Assembly: GCF_900155985.1 (NCBI RefSeq)
Contig: NZ_FTMA01000015.1
Location: 1-34,338 of the forward strand
DNA: 34,338 nucleotides
Reading direction: 5' to 3'
Origin: Maribacter ulvicola
Lineage (GTDB): Bacteria; Bacteroidota; Bacteroidia; Flavobacteriales; Flavobacteriaceae
Part shown: piece after piece, positions 9,568 to 18,268 of the stretch
How positions within the stretch are numbered: position 1 is the first letter of the stretch
How the letters are laid out: the number at the start of each line of letters is the position of its first letter
Made by a program: the position numbers and the translations under genes
Notes under the pieces: generated by a model
Seen by the model: the letters and a program-made list of their open reading frames with translations, nothing else
Database searches by the model: none
Told to the model about the DNA's origin: nothing

Positions 9568-10926
9568 ATGAGGACAATTTTAGTTTCAATGATGGCGGCA
9601 ACTTTGTTAGTAGGCTGTAATGGTAAATCGTCTAAGTCTAAACTTAGAGATCAAGGTGATAATGTGGAACATTCTAAAATTACGGATGAGCAATTATTAG
9701 ATTCCGTTCAAAAACAAACATTTAATTATTTCTGGGAAGGTGCAGAACCTACATCTGGTCTGGCACGTGAAAGAATTCATTTAGATGATATTTACCCAAC
9801 ACACCACAAGGATATTATTACTATTGGTGGTTCAGGTTTTGGTGTCATGGCAATTTTAGTAGGTATTGAGAGAGAATTAATTACTCGCGAAATGGGTCTT
9901 GAGCGACTTGAAAAAGCTGTAAAATTTCTTGACAAAGCCGATCGTTTTCATGGTGTATGGCCACACTGGCTAACACCTGATGGTAAAATGACGCCATTCA
10001 GCAAAAAAGATAATGGTGGTGATTTAGTGGAAACCGCTTTTCTTATTGAGGGATTATTGACCGTTAAAGAATATTTCAAGGACGGAAATGAGCGAGAACA
10101 AGCCTTGGCGCAACATATACAAAAACTATGGGAAGAAGTAGAATGGGACTGGTACACCAAAGGTGAAAATGTACTGTACTGGCACTGGTCACCAGAATAT
10201 GAATGGGATATGAACTTCCCTGTGGGTGGATACAATGAAGCATTGGTCATGTACATTTTGGCAGCGGCATCTCCTACGCACCCCATTTCAAAAGAAGTTT
10301 ATGACCAAGGTTGGGCTAGAAATGGAGCTATTACTAAAGATACCACTTTCTATGGCCTACCTACCGTTTTAGATCATTATGAAAGTGATGCTTCTCCTGT
10401 AGGACCTATGTTCTGGGCTCATTATTCTTTTACGGGATTAAACCCTAAAGGATTAAAAGACCAATATGCAGATTATTGGGAGTTAAACCGTAACCATGCC
10501 TTGATCCAATACAAGTATGCCGTAGATAACCCTAAGAATTTTAAAGGTTATGGTGAAGATTTGTGGGGACTTACATCCAGTTATTCCATTAAGGGATATG
10601 CCGGACATAGACCAGACAGGGATATAAGCGTTATTTCACCTACCGCAGCACTTTCTTCTATGCCATATACTCCAAAAGAAAGTATGGCCGTATTAAGAAA
10701 CCTGTATACAAAACATGATACGCTTATTGGTAAATATGGTCCATATGATGCCTTTAGCTTGGAAAAAAACTGGGTATTACCTAGGTATTTGGCCATTGAC
10801 CAAGGTCCTATTCCTGTGATGATAGAAAATCACAGAAGTGGACTATTCTGGAAGCTTTTTATGAAAAACAAAGATGTTGTTAAAGGCTTGGATAAACTAG
10901 GTTTTTCAGTTGCATCACCACAATGA
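9568..10926 (+). CDS. GH144-type (PF10091) glucanase lipoprotein, first copy
   Basis: 452 residues. The lipobox ends at Cys17 (LLVGC). The rest is one alpha/alpha-barrel-type domain of the 'putative glucoamylase' family PF10091/COG5368, now CAZy GH144, whose characterised members are endo-beta-1,2-glucanases or sophorose-releasing enzymes. Family-type blocks are FNYFWEGAEPTSGLARER, GFGVMAILVGIERE, DRFHGVWPHW, DNGGDLVETAFL, YWHWSPEYEW, GYNEALVMYILAAASP, ISPTAALSSMPYTP and LAIDQGPIPVMIE. The start is supported by GTAGGAG about 8 bases upstream. It overlaps the next paralogue by four bases (ATGA), which implies translational coupling. The beta-1,2 specificity is inferred from family membership; the family is called from remembered motifs. 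Confidence 0.8.
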   Translation: MRTILVSMMAATLLVGCNGKSSKSKLRDQGDNVEHSKITDEQLLDSVQKQTFNYFWEGAEPTSGLARERIHLDDIYPTHHKDIITIGGSGFGVMAILVGIERELITREMGLERLEKAVKFLDKADRFHGVWPHWLTPDGKMTPFSKKDNGGDLVETAFLIEGLLTVKEYFKDGNEREQALAQHIQKLWEEVEWDWYTKGENVLYWHWSPEYEWDMNFPVGGYNEALVMYILAAASPTHPISKEVYDQGWARNGAITKDTTFYGLPTVLDHYESDASPVGPMFWAHYSFTGLNPKGLKDQYADYWELNRNHALIQYKYAVDNPKNFKGYGEDLWGLTSSYSIKGYAGHRPDRDISVISPTAALSSMPYTPKESMAVLRNLYTKHDTLIGKYGPYDAFSLEKNWVLPRYLAIDQGPIPVMIENHRSGLFWKLFMKNKDVVKGLDKLGFSVASPQ

Positions 10927-12347
10927 GAAACCAAAACCGACTTGAGTACATAAAGCGAATACTTCATAAGACGTTCGTTATTTTCTTTGGAATCTTACTG
11001 ATATCGGTAACGGCATGTTCATCATCTGAACCAGATGCCCCAACAGGCGAATCTGAACTTCCGCAAATTCCAACAGAACCAGAAGTACCAGAGATTTCAG
11101 ATGAAGAACTGTTGAATTTCACCCAGCAAGAAACCTTCAAGTATTTTTGGGACTATGCAGAGGTTAATTCTGGTGCGGCTCGTGAACGTTTTCACCCAAA
11201 CGAACCATCAAACGACCCTAATACCGTAAGTATTGGTGGCACCGGTTTTGGATTAATGGCACTGTTAGTAGGTGTGGAAAGAGGCTTTATTACCCGTAGC
11301 GAATCCGTAGCACGTATTGATCAGATACTAAGCTTTTTGGCATCTGCGGATCGTTTTCACGGCGCTTGGCCACATTGGTTAAATGGCACTAACGGTAACG
11401 TTAGGCCATTTAGCGAAATGGATAATGGTGGCGACTTGGTAGAAACTGCTTTTTTAGCACAAGGTTTGATCTGTATAAAGGAATATTTTAAGAATGGTGA
11501 CGATGCAGAAAAAACTTTAGCCAATAAGGCAGATGCACTTTGGAAAGGTGTTGAATGGAATTGGTATACACAAGGCCAAAATAGCCTTTACTGGCACTGG
11601 AGCCCCAATTTTGGATTTGATATCAACCTAGAATTAAAAGGCTATAATGAAGTAATGATCACTTATGTAATGGCTGCCGCGTCACCAGATTATGCTATTG
11701 AGAAGGAGGTCTATACCAATGGTTGGGCATCTAACGGATCTATAACAGATCTTACTAGTGCCTATAATATTCCGTTGGTGGTGGATCACGCTGGAAACTC
11801 CCCAAAAGGAGGCCCTTTATTTTGGGCACATTACTCCTATTTGGGTCTTAATCCAAAGAGCTTAAATGATGATTTTGTCAATTATTGGGATGCTGCCGTA
11901 AACCATTCAAAAATCAACTATCTATACTGCGTAGATAATCCGAAGAACTATATGGATTATGGCGAAAACTGCTGGGGACTAACCGCTAGTTATTCTAGAA
12001 ACACCAATGGTTCTATAGGTTATAATGCCCATAGCCCAAGCAATGACTTAGGCGTTATTTCACCAACAGCAGCCATAAGTTCTATGCCCTACACACCAGA
12101 AGAATCGCTAAAAGCATTACGCTATTTTTATCAAAATAAAGATAAACTATTAGGACCTGCGGGGTTTTATGATGCCTTTAGTCCACAAAACAATTTTTGG
12201 GTAGCAGAAGCGTATTTGGCCATTGACCAAGGTCCTGAAATTGTAATGATAGAAAATTACAGAACTGGTCTACTTTGGAAACTTTTTATGCAAAACGAAG
12301 ACGTACAAAATGGTCTTAATAAACTCGGTTTTTCCTATGAACAATAA
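10923..12347 (+). CDS. GH144-type (PF10091) glucanase lipoprotein, second copy
   Basis: 474 residues, a clear paralogue of the gene before it. It shares DRFHGAWPHW, DNGGDLVETAFL, YWHWSP, GPLFWAHYS, ENCWGLTASYS and ISPTAAISSMPYTP. It differs in a longer N-terminus with a lipobox ending at Cys32 (SVTAC) and an acidic, proline-rich linker before the catalytic domain (about 35-60), which could hold the enzyme away from the membrane. The start overlaps the previous stop. Having two copies suggests a division of labour, for example one endo-acting surface enzyme and one disaccharide-releasing enzyme; that is inference. The following esterase gene starts inside its last codons. Confidence 0.8.
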   Translation: MRNQNRLEYIKRILHKTFVIFFGILLISVTACSSSEPDAPTGESELPQIPTEPEVPEISDEELLNFTQQETFKYFWDYAEVNSGAARERFHPNEPSNDPNTVSIGGTGFGLMALLVGVERGFITRSESVARIDQILSFLASADRFHGAWPHWLNGTNGNVRPFSEMDNGGDLVETAFLAQGLICIKEYFKNGDDAEKTLANKADALWKGVEWNWYTQGQNSLYWHWSPNFGFDINLELKGYNEVMITYVMAAASPDYAIEKEVYTNGWASNGSITDLTSAYNIPLVVDHAGNSPKGGPLFWAHYSYLGLNPKSLNDDFVNYWDAAVNHSKINYLYCVDNPKNYMDYGENCWGLTASYSRNTNGSIGYNAHSPSNDLGVISPTAAISSMPYTPEESLKALRYFYQNKDKLLGPAGFYDAFSPQNNFWVAEAYLAIDQGPEIVMIENYRTGLLWKLFMQNEDVQNGLNKLGFSYEQ

Positions 12348-13131
12348 ACACTTTCTTTTTCTCGCTTTATGGGTTATTTGCAATTTTATCACTTCTGCAC
12401 AAGATCTTGATCTATTCGAGAAAAAAGAACTGATAGCTGCAGAAGATACCTTGCAATACAGAATTCTGTATCCAGAAAATTTTGATACGAATAAAGCGTA
12501 TCCGTTAGTACTGTTCTTACATGGGGCAGGTGAAAGAGGCAATGACAATGAAAAGCAACTTATACACGGTAGCGCTATGTTTCTTGATCAGAATAACAGA
12601 CGTGAATTTCCTGCCATTGTAATTATGCCGCAATGTGCAGCAGATGATTATTGGGCACAGGTAGAAGTGGATCGTAGCAACTACCCCGTACAGTTGAATT
12701 TTCAGTTTAAAAAAGGACCCACCAAAGCAATGGGCTTGGTATTGCATTTATTGGATGATTTTCAAAATAAAAAAATCGTCAATAAAAATCAAATCTATGT
12801 TATGGGCCTTTCCATGGGCGGCATGGGAACCTATGAATTATTAGCTAGAAACCCAGACCGTTTTGCCGCTGCCATTTCAATTTGCGGGGCAGGTGATCCT
12901 AAATACGTATCTAACTACGCAAAAAAAATACCCATTTGGGCATTTCACGGTGCTAAAGACAATGTTGTAGCCCCATTACATACTATGGAAATGGTTACGG
13001 CACTTCTACATAAGGAAGCTTTCCCCCGGCTTACCTTATATGATTATGCCAACCACAATAGCTGGGACCCTGCTTTTGCAGAACCAGAATTATTACCATG
13101 GCTTTTCTCTAATACCTTAAACAAAAAGTAA
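12337..13131 (+). CDS. Secreted alpha/beta-hydrolase esterase
   Basis: 264 residues from the ATG at 12337, chosen because it gives a clean signal peptide (MNNKHFLFLALWV...SAQ). An earlier in-frame ATG at 12310 adds only nine residues inside the previous gene. The fold is of the esterase/PHB-depolymerase or phospholipase/carboxylesterase type: oxyanion region FLHGAGERG, nucleophile Ser159 in GLSMGG, Asp208 in HGAKDNVV and His240 in YANHNSW. It overlaps the end of the GH144-type gene by 11 bases, so it belongs to the operon. In this setting it probably removes ester substituents (acetyl, succinyl or similar) from the glycan. The substrate is not visible in the sequence. Confidence 0.8.
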   Translation: MNNKHFLFLALWVICNFITSAQDLDLFEKKELIAAEDTLQYRILYPENFDTNKAYPLVLFLHGAGERGNDNEKQLIHGSAMFLDQNNRREFPAIVIMPQCAADDYWAQVEVDRSNYPVQLNFQFKKGPTKAMGLVLHLLDDFQNKKIVNKNQIYVMGLSMGGMGTYELLARNPDRFAAAISICGAGDPKYVSNYAKKIPIWAFHGAKDNVVAPLHTMEMVTALLHKEAFPRLTLYDYANHNSWDPAFAEPELLPWLFSNTLNKK

Positions 13132-13152
13132 GAGTTACTAAACCTGATATCT

Positions 13153-15423
13153 ATGAAACAAAAATATAAAATACTACCGCTTCTAATATTAATCTTTGCC
13201 GTTTATAAAATGACAGGGCAAAAGACCATACCCGAGGTTGAATCGTTATTAAGCAAAATGACCTTAGAGGAAAAAATAGGGCAACTAAACCTATTAACTC
13301 CCGGTGGCGGTATTGCCACGGGATCTGTAGTGAGCGAAAATGTAGAGGCAAAAATAAGAGCAGGTCAAGTAGGTGGTCTGTTTGGCGTATCCGGACCTGA
13401 AAAAGTAAGGCAGGCTCAAGAAATTGCTATTAAAAATTCTAGATTAAAAATTCCGTTATTAATAGGTTCAGATATTATTCACGGGTACAAGACCACCTAC
13501 CCTATTCCATTGGGCGTGGCGGCAAGTTGGAATATGGAGTTGATTGAAAACGCTGCAAAAATGGCGGCAAAAGAAGCTACCGCAGATGGTATCAACTGGA
13601 ACTTCTCACCTATGGTGGATATATCTCGTGATGCCAGATGGGGAAGAATCTCTGAAGGCTCTGGTGAAGATCCTTATTTAGGTTCTGCTATTGCAACGGC
13701 AATGGTAAAAGGGTACCAAGGTGATGACCTAAGCATATCACACACAATGATGGCCACGGTAAAACACTTGGCTCTTTACGGTGCCGTAGAAGCTGGGCGA
13801 GATTATAATTCTGTGGACATGAGCAAGGTGAAAATGTACAATCAGTACCTACCGCCCTACCAAGCTGCCGTTAATGCTGGTGTGGGTAGTGCTATGACAT
13901 CGTTCAATGATATTGATGGTATACCTGCCACAGGGAACAAATGGTTGATTACGGATTTACTGAGAAAACAATGGGGCTTTAAAGGATTTGTGGTTTCAGA
14001 TTATACCTCTGTAAATGAAATGATAGCTCACGGATCAGGAGATTTACAAGCCGTTTCGGCGCAATCACTAAATGCGGGATTGGATATGGATATGGTGGGC
14101 GAAGGTTTTTTAACGACCCTTAAAAAATCTGTACAAGAAGGAAAAGTAACGGAGGAAGCCATCACCATTGCTTGTAGAAGAATATTGACAGCAAAGTATG
14201 AGCTAGGTTTATTGGATGACCCATATAGATATTCAGATACCTCTAGACCGGCAAAAGACATTCTTACAGCTGAAAATAGATTAGCAGCCAGAAAAATTGC
14301 TACACAATCTTTTGTATTGTTGAAAAACGAAAACAATGTGCTACCGTTACAAAAAGATGCTAAAATAGCATTGGTAGGTCCATTGGCGAATGACAAAAAT
14401 AATATGTTGGGGACATGGGCACCTACGGGCGATCCGCAACTATCAATCCCGGTGTTGGAAGGATTAAAAAATGTTGCTCCAAAAGCTAAAATCAGTTTTG
14501 CCAAAGGCGCCAATATTACCAATGACACTGAGCTTGCTAAGCGTGCCAATGTGTTTGGATTACGTGTAGATATCGATACAAGAACTCCTGAAGCTATGTT
14601 ATCTGAAGCCCTGAAAAATAGTAAGCATGCAGATGTAATCGTTGCTGTTGTTGGGGAAGCTTCAGAATTTGCCGGTGAAGCTGCAAGCAGAACAGATATT
14701 TCAATACCACAAAGCCAGAAAAAATTGATCAATGCTCTAGTGGACACCGGAAAACCGGTAGTATTGGTTTTATTTAGCGGTAGACCATTGACCATTTCAG
14801 AGGAGTTTAATTTACCGGTAAGTATTCTACAAGTCTGGAATCCGGGTGTTGAAGCCGGTAACGCCATTGCCGATGTGCTTTTTGGAGATTACAATCCGTC
14901 AGGGAAACTTACGGCAAGTTGGCCTAGAAATGTTGGTCAAATTCCCATTTATCATAGTATGAAAAATACAGGTAGACCAGCGCCCACACATCAATTTGAA
15001 AAATTTAAATCCAATTACCTCGATAGTGAAATTTCTCCTTTATTCCCCTTTGGTTATGGCTTAAGCTATACTTCTTTTGAATACAGTGAACTTGCGGTAA
15101 ATAAAGATAAATTTAAACAAGGGGAATCCATAAACGTTTCTGTTAGGGTGAAAAATACGGGCGATTATGACGGTGAAGAAGTAGTACAATTATATCTAAA
15201 GGACCAGGTACGTAGCATTACCCCGCCCGTAAGACAACTAAAGGGATTTCAAAAGATATTTCTAAAAAAGGGTGCATCAAAAACGGTGACCCTAACCCTG
15301 TCCGCAGATGATTTAAAATTCTACAATAGCGAATTAAAATTTGTAGCGGAGCCAGGAAAATTTAAGGTATTTGTTGGTGGTAATTCAAATGCTGAAATGT
15401 CTGCCGATTTTGAATTGGAATAA
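13153..15423 (+). CDS. GH3 beta-glucosidase (BglX-like)
   Basis: 756 residues with a signal peptide ending near MTGQ (residue 23). It has the three-domain GH3 layout: an N-terminal barrel with the nucleophile Asp283 in KGFVVSDYTS, an alpha/beta sandwich starting near LVGPLAND with GEASEFAGEAASRTD expected to carry the acid/base glutamate, and a C-terminal fibronectin-III-like domain (about 640-750: VSVRVKNTGDYDGEEVVQLYLKD). The length and order match periplasmic BglX-type beta-glucosidases. Next to two GH144-type glucanases, it most likely cuts sophorose or short beta-1,2-oligosaccharides to glucose in the periplasm. Linkage specificity cannot be read from the sequence. Confidence 0.92.
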   Translation: MKQKYKILPLLILIFAVYKMTGQKTIPEVESLLSKMTLEEKIGQLNLLTPGGGIATGSVVSENVEAKIRAGQVGGLFGVSGPEKVRQAQEIAIKNSRLKIPLLIGSDIIHGYKTTYPIPLGVAASWNMELIENAAKMAAKEATADGINWNFSPMVDISRDARWGRISEGSGEDPYLGSAIATAMVKGYQGDDLSISHTMMATVKHLALYGAVEAGRDYNSVDMSKVKMYNQYLPPYQAAVNAGVGSAMTSFNDIDGIPATGNKWLITDLLRKQWGFKGFVVSDYTSVNEMIAHGSGDLQAVSAQSLNAGLDMDMVGEGFLTTLKKSVQEGKVTEEAITIACRRILTAKYELGLLDDPYRYSDTSRPAKDILTAENRLAARKIATQSFVLLKNENNVLPLQKDAKIALVGPLANDKNNMLGTWAPTGDPQLSIPVLEGLKNVAPKAKISFAKGANITNDTELAKRANVFGLRVDIDTRTPEAMLSEALKNSKHADVIVAVVGEASEFAGEAASRTDISIPQSQKKLINALVDTGKPVVLVLFSGRPLTISEEFNLPVSILQVWNPGVEAGNAIADVLFGDYNPSGKLTASWPRNVGQIPIYHSMKNTGRPAPTHQFEKFKSNYLDSEISPLFPFGYGLSYTSFEYSELAVNKDKFKQGESINVSVRVKNTGDYDGEEVVQLYLKDQVRSITPPVRQLKGFQKIFLKKGASKTVTLTLSADDLKFYNSELKFVAEPGKFKVFVGGNSNAEMSADFELE

Positions 15424-15467
15424 TTCTACGATCTACCATTACTCACACATTGGATATTAAATTGATT

Positions 15468-17102
15468 ATGCGCATAGTTTTACTCTTTCTGGTCATTGGT
15501 TTGCTACATAATAGCTGCAATACAAAAACAAAAACCATAAACAAAACTGATCAGAAGCCAAATATTATATTCATTATGGCAGATGACCATGCCGTACAGG
15601 CCATAAGTGCCTATGGGCATCCGATCAGTAAATTGGCGAGTACACCTAATATTGATCGTCTTGCCAAAAATGGGGTGATTTTCAACAATAGTTTTGTTAC
15701 CAATTCTATCTGTGGTCCAAGTAGGGCCGTTATCTTAACAGGTAAGCATAGTCATATTAACGGGTTTAGACAGAACGGAGACCATTTTGACGGCAGTCAG
15801 CCCACCTTGCCAAAAATGTTTCAGGAATCGGGCTACGAAACTGCCGTTTTTGGCAAATGGCATTTACACGACTACCCACATGGTTTTGACCAATGGAAAA
15901 TTATTGTGGACCAAGGAAATTATTATAATCCGGATTTCATTGAAGATGGTGATACTACTCGCATTACCGGTTATGCTACGGATATTATTACCGATGATGC
16001 ACTACAGTGGTTACAGCAAGACCGTACAGATTCCCTTCCCTTCTTTTTAATGGTGCAGCATAAAGCACCGCATAGAAATTGGATGCCGGCCTTACGTCAC
16101 GCCAATTTGTATGATTCCGTACAGTTTCCGCTACCGGATAGTTACTTTTCAGAGTTTCCAAAGAAATGGGCAGCAAAAGAACAGCTACAGACCATTTATA
16201 AAGATATGTACGAAGGTCATGACCTTAAAATGACAACAGCATTTGGCAGCACTGAACTTGCCCATAACCCTTGGGTTACGGATTTTGATAGAATGACCCC
16301 TAAACAACGTAAAGCTTGGGATGCTGCCTATTTTACCAAGAACAATGCATTTCATAAAGCGAATTTATCAGGAAAGGAATTAGCTATTTGGAAAGGACAG
16401 CGTTACCTACAAGATTATATGGCCACCATTGCGGCAGTAGATGAGGGAGTGGGGAAAATTCTGGATTATTTGGAAGAAAGCGGACTTGATAAAAATACGT
16501 TAGTAGTGTATACATCTGATCAAGGTTTTTGGATGGGCGAAAACGGATGGTTCGATAAGCGTTTTATGTACGAGGAGTCGTTTAAAACACCCCTATTGAT
16601 GCAATTGCCCGGTACAATAAAACCTAAAACCAAAATTAACGCCATGGTTCAAAATTTAGATTTTGCACCTACATTCCTAGACCTTACAGGCTTAGCAGAA
16701 TTAAACACTGAAATGCAAGGAGAGTCTTTTGCCGGATTATTAAACGGCACTACTCATGAAGAAGATTTTAGAGATGTTGTGTATTACCATTACTATGACT
16801 ACCCTGCTTTTCATATGGTGAAAAAACATTATGGAATTAGAACAAAACGGTACAAACTCATTCACTTTTATGATGATATAGATGCCTGGGAACTGTATGA
16901 TTTGGAAAAGGATCCAAGGGAAAAATACAACCTAATTTTAGATATGAAATATGCGGAAACATTGGCATTAATGCACAAAAAGCTAGACAGCGTTCAAATG
17001 CATTACGGGGTTACCGAGAAAGAATTTAAAAAAGCACCCAAAGAAAAAGTAGATAAAGCTTACAAACAATTTAAAAGATTAAGAGGTGTACCTATGTTAT
17101 AG
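15468..17102 (+). CDS. Formylglycine-dependent sulfatase-family lipoprotein
   Basis: 544 residues from the ATG at 15468. An upstream in-frame TTG at 15450 would add six residues, but the ATG gives a better lipoprotein signal ending at Cys17 (LLHNSC). It is a type I sulfatase (alkaline phosphatase superfamily): metal ligands in FIMADDHA, the formylglycine motif C-G-P-S-R with Cys82, FGKWHLH, and a late metal-binding block TSDQGFWMGENGWFDKRFMYEES. The C-terminal WELYDLEKDPREKYNL block is typical of polysaccharide sulfatases, with a feel of subfamily S1_11 or a neighbour. A sulfatase beside a beta-1,2-glucan kit is unexpected. It could act on a sulfated glycan, or the superfamily fold could act on another charged substituent. 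A maturase (anSME) must be encoded elsewhere. Confidence 0.88.
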   Translation: MRIVLLFLVIGLLHNSCNTKTKTINKTDQKPNIIFIMADDHAVQAISAYGHPISKLASTPNIDRLAKNGVIFNNSFVTNSICGPSRAVILTGKHSHINGFRQNGDHFDGSQPTLPKMFQESGYETAVFGKWHLHDYPHGFDQWKIIVDQGNYYNPDFIEDGDTTRITGYATDIITDDALQWLQQDRTDSLPFFLMVQHKAPHRNWMPALRHANLYDSVQFPLPDSYFSEFPKKWAAKEQLQTIYKDMYEGHDLKMTTAFGSTELAHNPWVTDFDRMTPKQRKAWDAAYFTKNNAFHKANLSGKELAIWKGQRYLQDYMATIAAVDEGVGKILDYLEESGLDKNTLVVYTSDQGFWMGENGWFDKRFMYEESFKTPLLMQLPGTIKPKTKINAMVQNLDFAPTFLDLTGLAELNTEMQGESFAGLLNGTTHEEDFRDVVYYHYYDYPAFHMVKKHYGIRTKRYKLIHFYDDIDAWELYDLEKDPREKYNLILDMKYAETLALMHKKLDSVQMHYGVTEKEFKKAPKEKVDKAYKQFKRLRGVPML

Positions 17103-17365
17103 TAACATCATAAATAAAACTACGCGCATGTATATGCTATTTAATATGAAATGGTAATTTCTTAACGGTATAAATTTCTATAGCCAAAACCTGAATGTAT
17201 TCTATGGGTTTCTAAAGTAAATATCCAGGGAACAAGTGCACCAGGCATTCCCTTGAACACAAAGTAGCTATGTCCACCCAATCATTGGAGCATTAATATC
17301 TCGATTAATAGGAAAAATGAAATTTACATTTAGATTAAAAGCATACTATTAACACTTTAAAGCTT
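17103..17365. other. Intergenic gap between converging genes
   Basis: The sulfatase gene and the minus-strand barrel gene converge here. I see no open frame worth calling and no clear stem followed by a T-run, so the terminators of the two transcripts were not located. Confidence 0.5.
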
Positions 17366-18145
17366 CTATAAATTCAAGGTAAACCCGAAACTAACATTAG
17401 ACGAGCGGTTGTCTTCTAACTCAGAATTAAAATTAATGACCGCGTAGTTATAGAGTGCAGAAAAGCTAATTCTTTTGGTTAGTGGCATTTGCGCTTTAAA
17501 CTGGCTTAATATTCTATGATTGCCAATATTGTCATACAAAGGCTGAAAATACAATGTTCCCGTAAGGTCTAAATTAAACTTTTTAAAATGCTGATTTAAA
17601 GATAGGTAACTGCTATTTCTATGGTTGTAAAATTTTTGGTCAGATGACGCTACGGACTCTACTTCATAAATATAAGAGTTACCCAGGTAGGCAAGGGAAC
17701 CATCTTTAGAAAACAATTTTAAACGTAAACCAACACCCAGTAAATTCCTTTCTGATATCGTTAGTTTTTGATTGTTTTGGTTTTGCACAAAGGCTTCAAA
17801 ACGAACTACTTTAGTGAACTTATAATTATATCTACCGTGCAAGAAATAAGAGTTCTGAAAATCTTCATCTTTAGACCGTATCAAATTAACATTACCAATA
17901 AAAAAGTAAATACTTTTAAGGTTTTTAGACTTCAACTGTGTGGTTAAATTAGAACCTATCTGAAGAATATATGCCCCATTGTTATCTGTATAATTAAATA
18001 ATAGATCACTGCTTAAAACAAATCTAATTGAATCTGTATGCATCCGTTTAGATTCAATATTTACCAATTGGGCCTGTATAGAAAACCCGAGTAAACCTAT
18101 ACAACCAATACAAATAAATCGAATAAAATTTAAGGTGGCTTTCAT
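17366..18145 (-). CDS. DUF481-like outer-membrane beta-barrel protein
   Basis: 259 residues. A signal peptide (about 1-26, ending QAQ) is followed by alternating amphipathic strands with many Asn, Tyr and Ser, and the chain ends VSFGFTLNL, a usual C-terminus for outer-membrane barrels. Blocks such as FFIGNVNLIRSKDEDFQNSY and FEAFVQNQNNQKLTISERN, with LLGVGLRLKLF, resemble the DUF481/YdiY family, often called salt-induced outer-membrane protein. No catalytic motif is present. It lies 123 bases downstream of the large barrel gene on the same strand, so the two could be co-transcribed. Function unknown. Confidence 0.65.
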   Translation of the reverse strand: MKATLNFIRFICIGCIGLLGFSIQAQLVNIESKRMHTDSIRFVLSSDLLFNYTDNNGAYILQIGSNLTTQLKSKNLKSIYFFIGNVNLIRSKDEDFQNSYFLHGRYNYKFTKVVRFEAFVQNQNNQKLTISERNLLGVGLRLKLFSKDGSLAYLGNSYIYEVESVASSDQKFYNHRNSSYLSLNQHFKKFNLDLTGTLYFQPLYDNIGNHRILSQFKAQMPLTKRISFSALYNYAVINFNSELEDNRSSNVSFGFTLNL

Positions 18146-18268
18146 GAAGAATGTTACGTATTTCTCTTTGCTAATGGCTTAGAAGTTGAATTGCAAAATT
18201 ATTGCTATTTATTGTCTAAGAAAAGCTTTAGAGGATTTCAGTTTCCCCACAAAACACCAACCTACTTA

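Noticed and set aside
14028..14867. 279-codon open frame on the minus strand inside the GH3 gene
   Set aside because: It is antisense to a clearly conserved enzyme, and its translation is low-complexity and matches no family; it is a by-product of codon use in the real gene.
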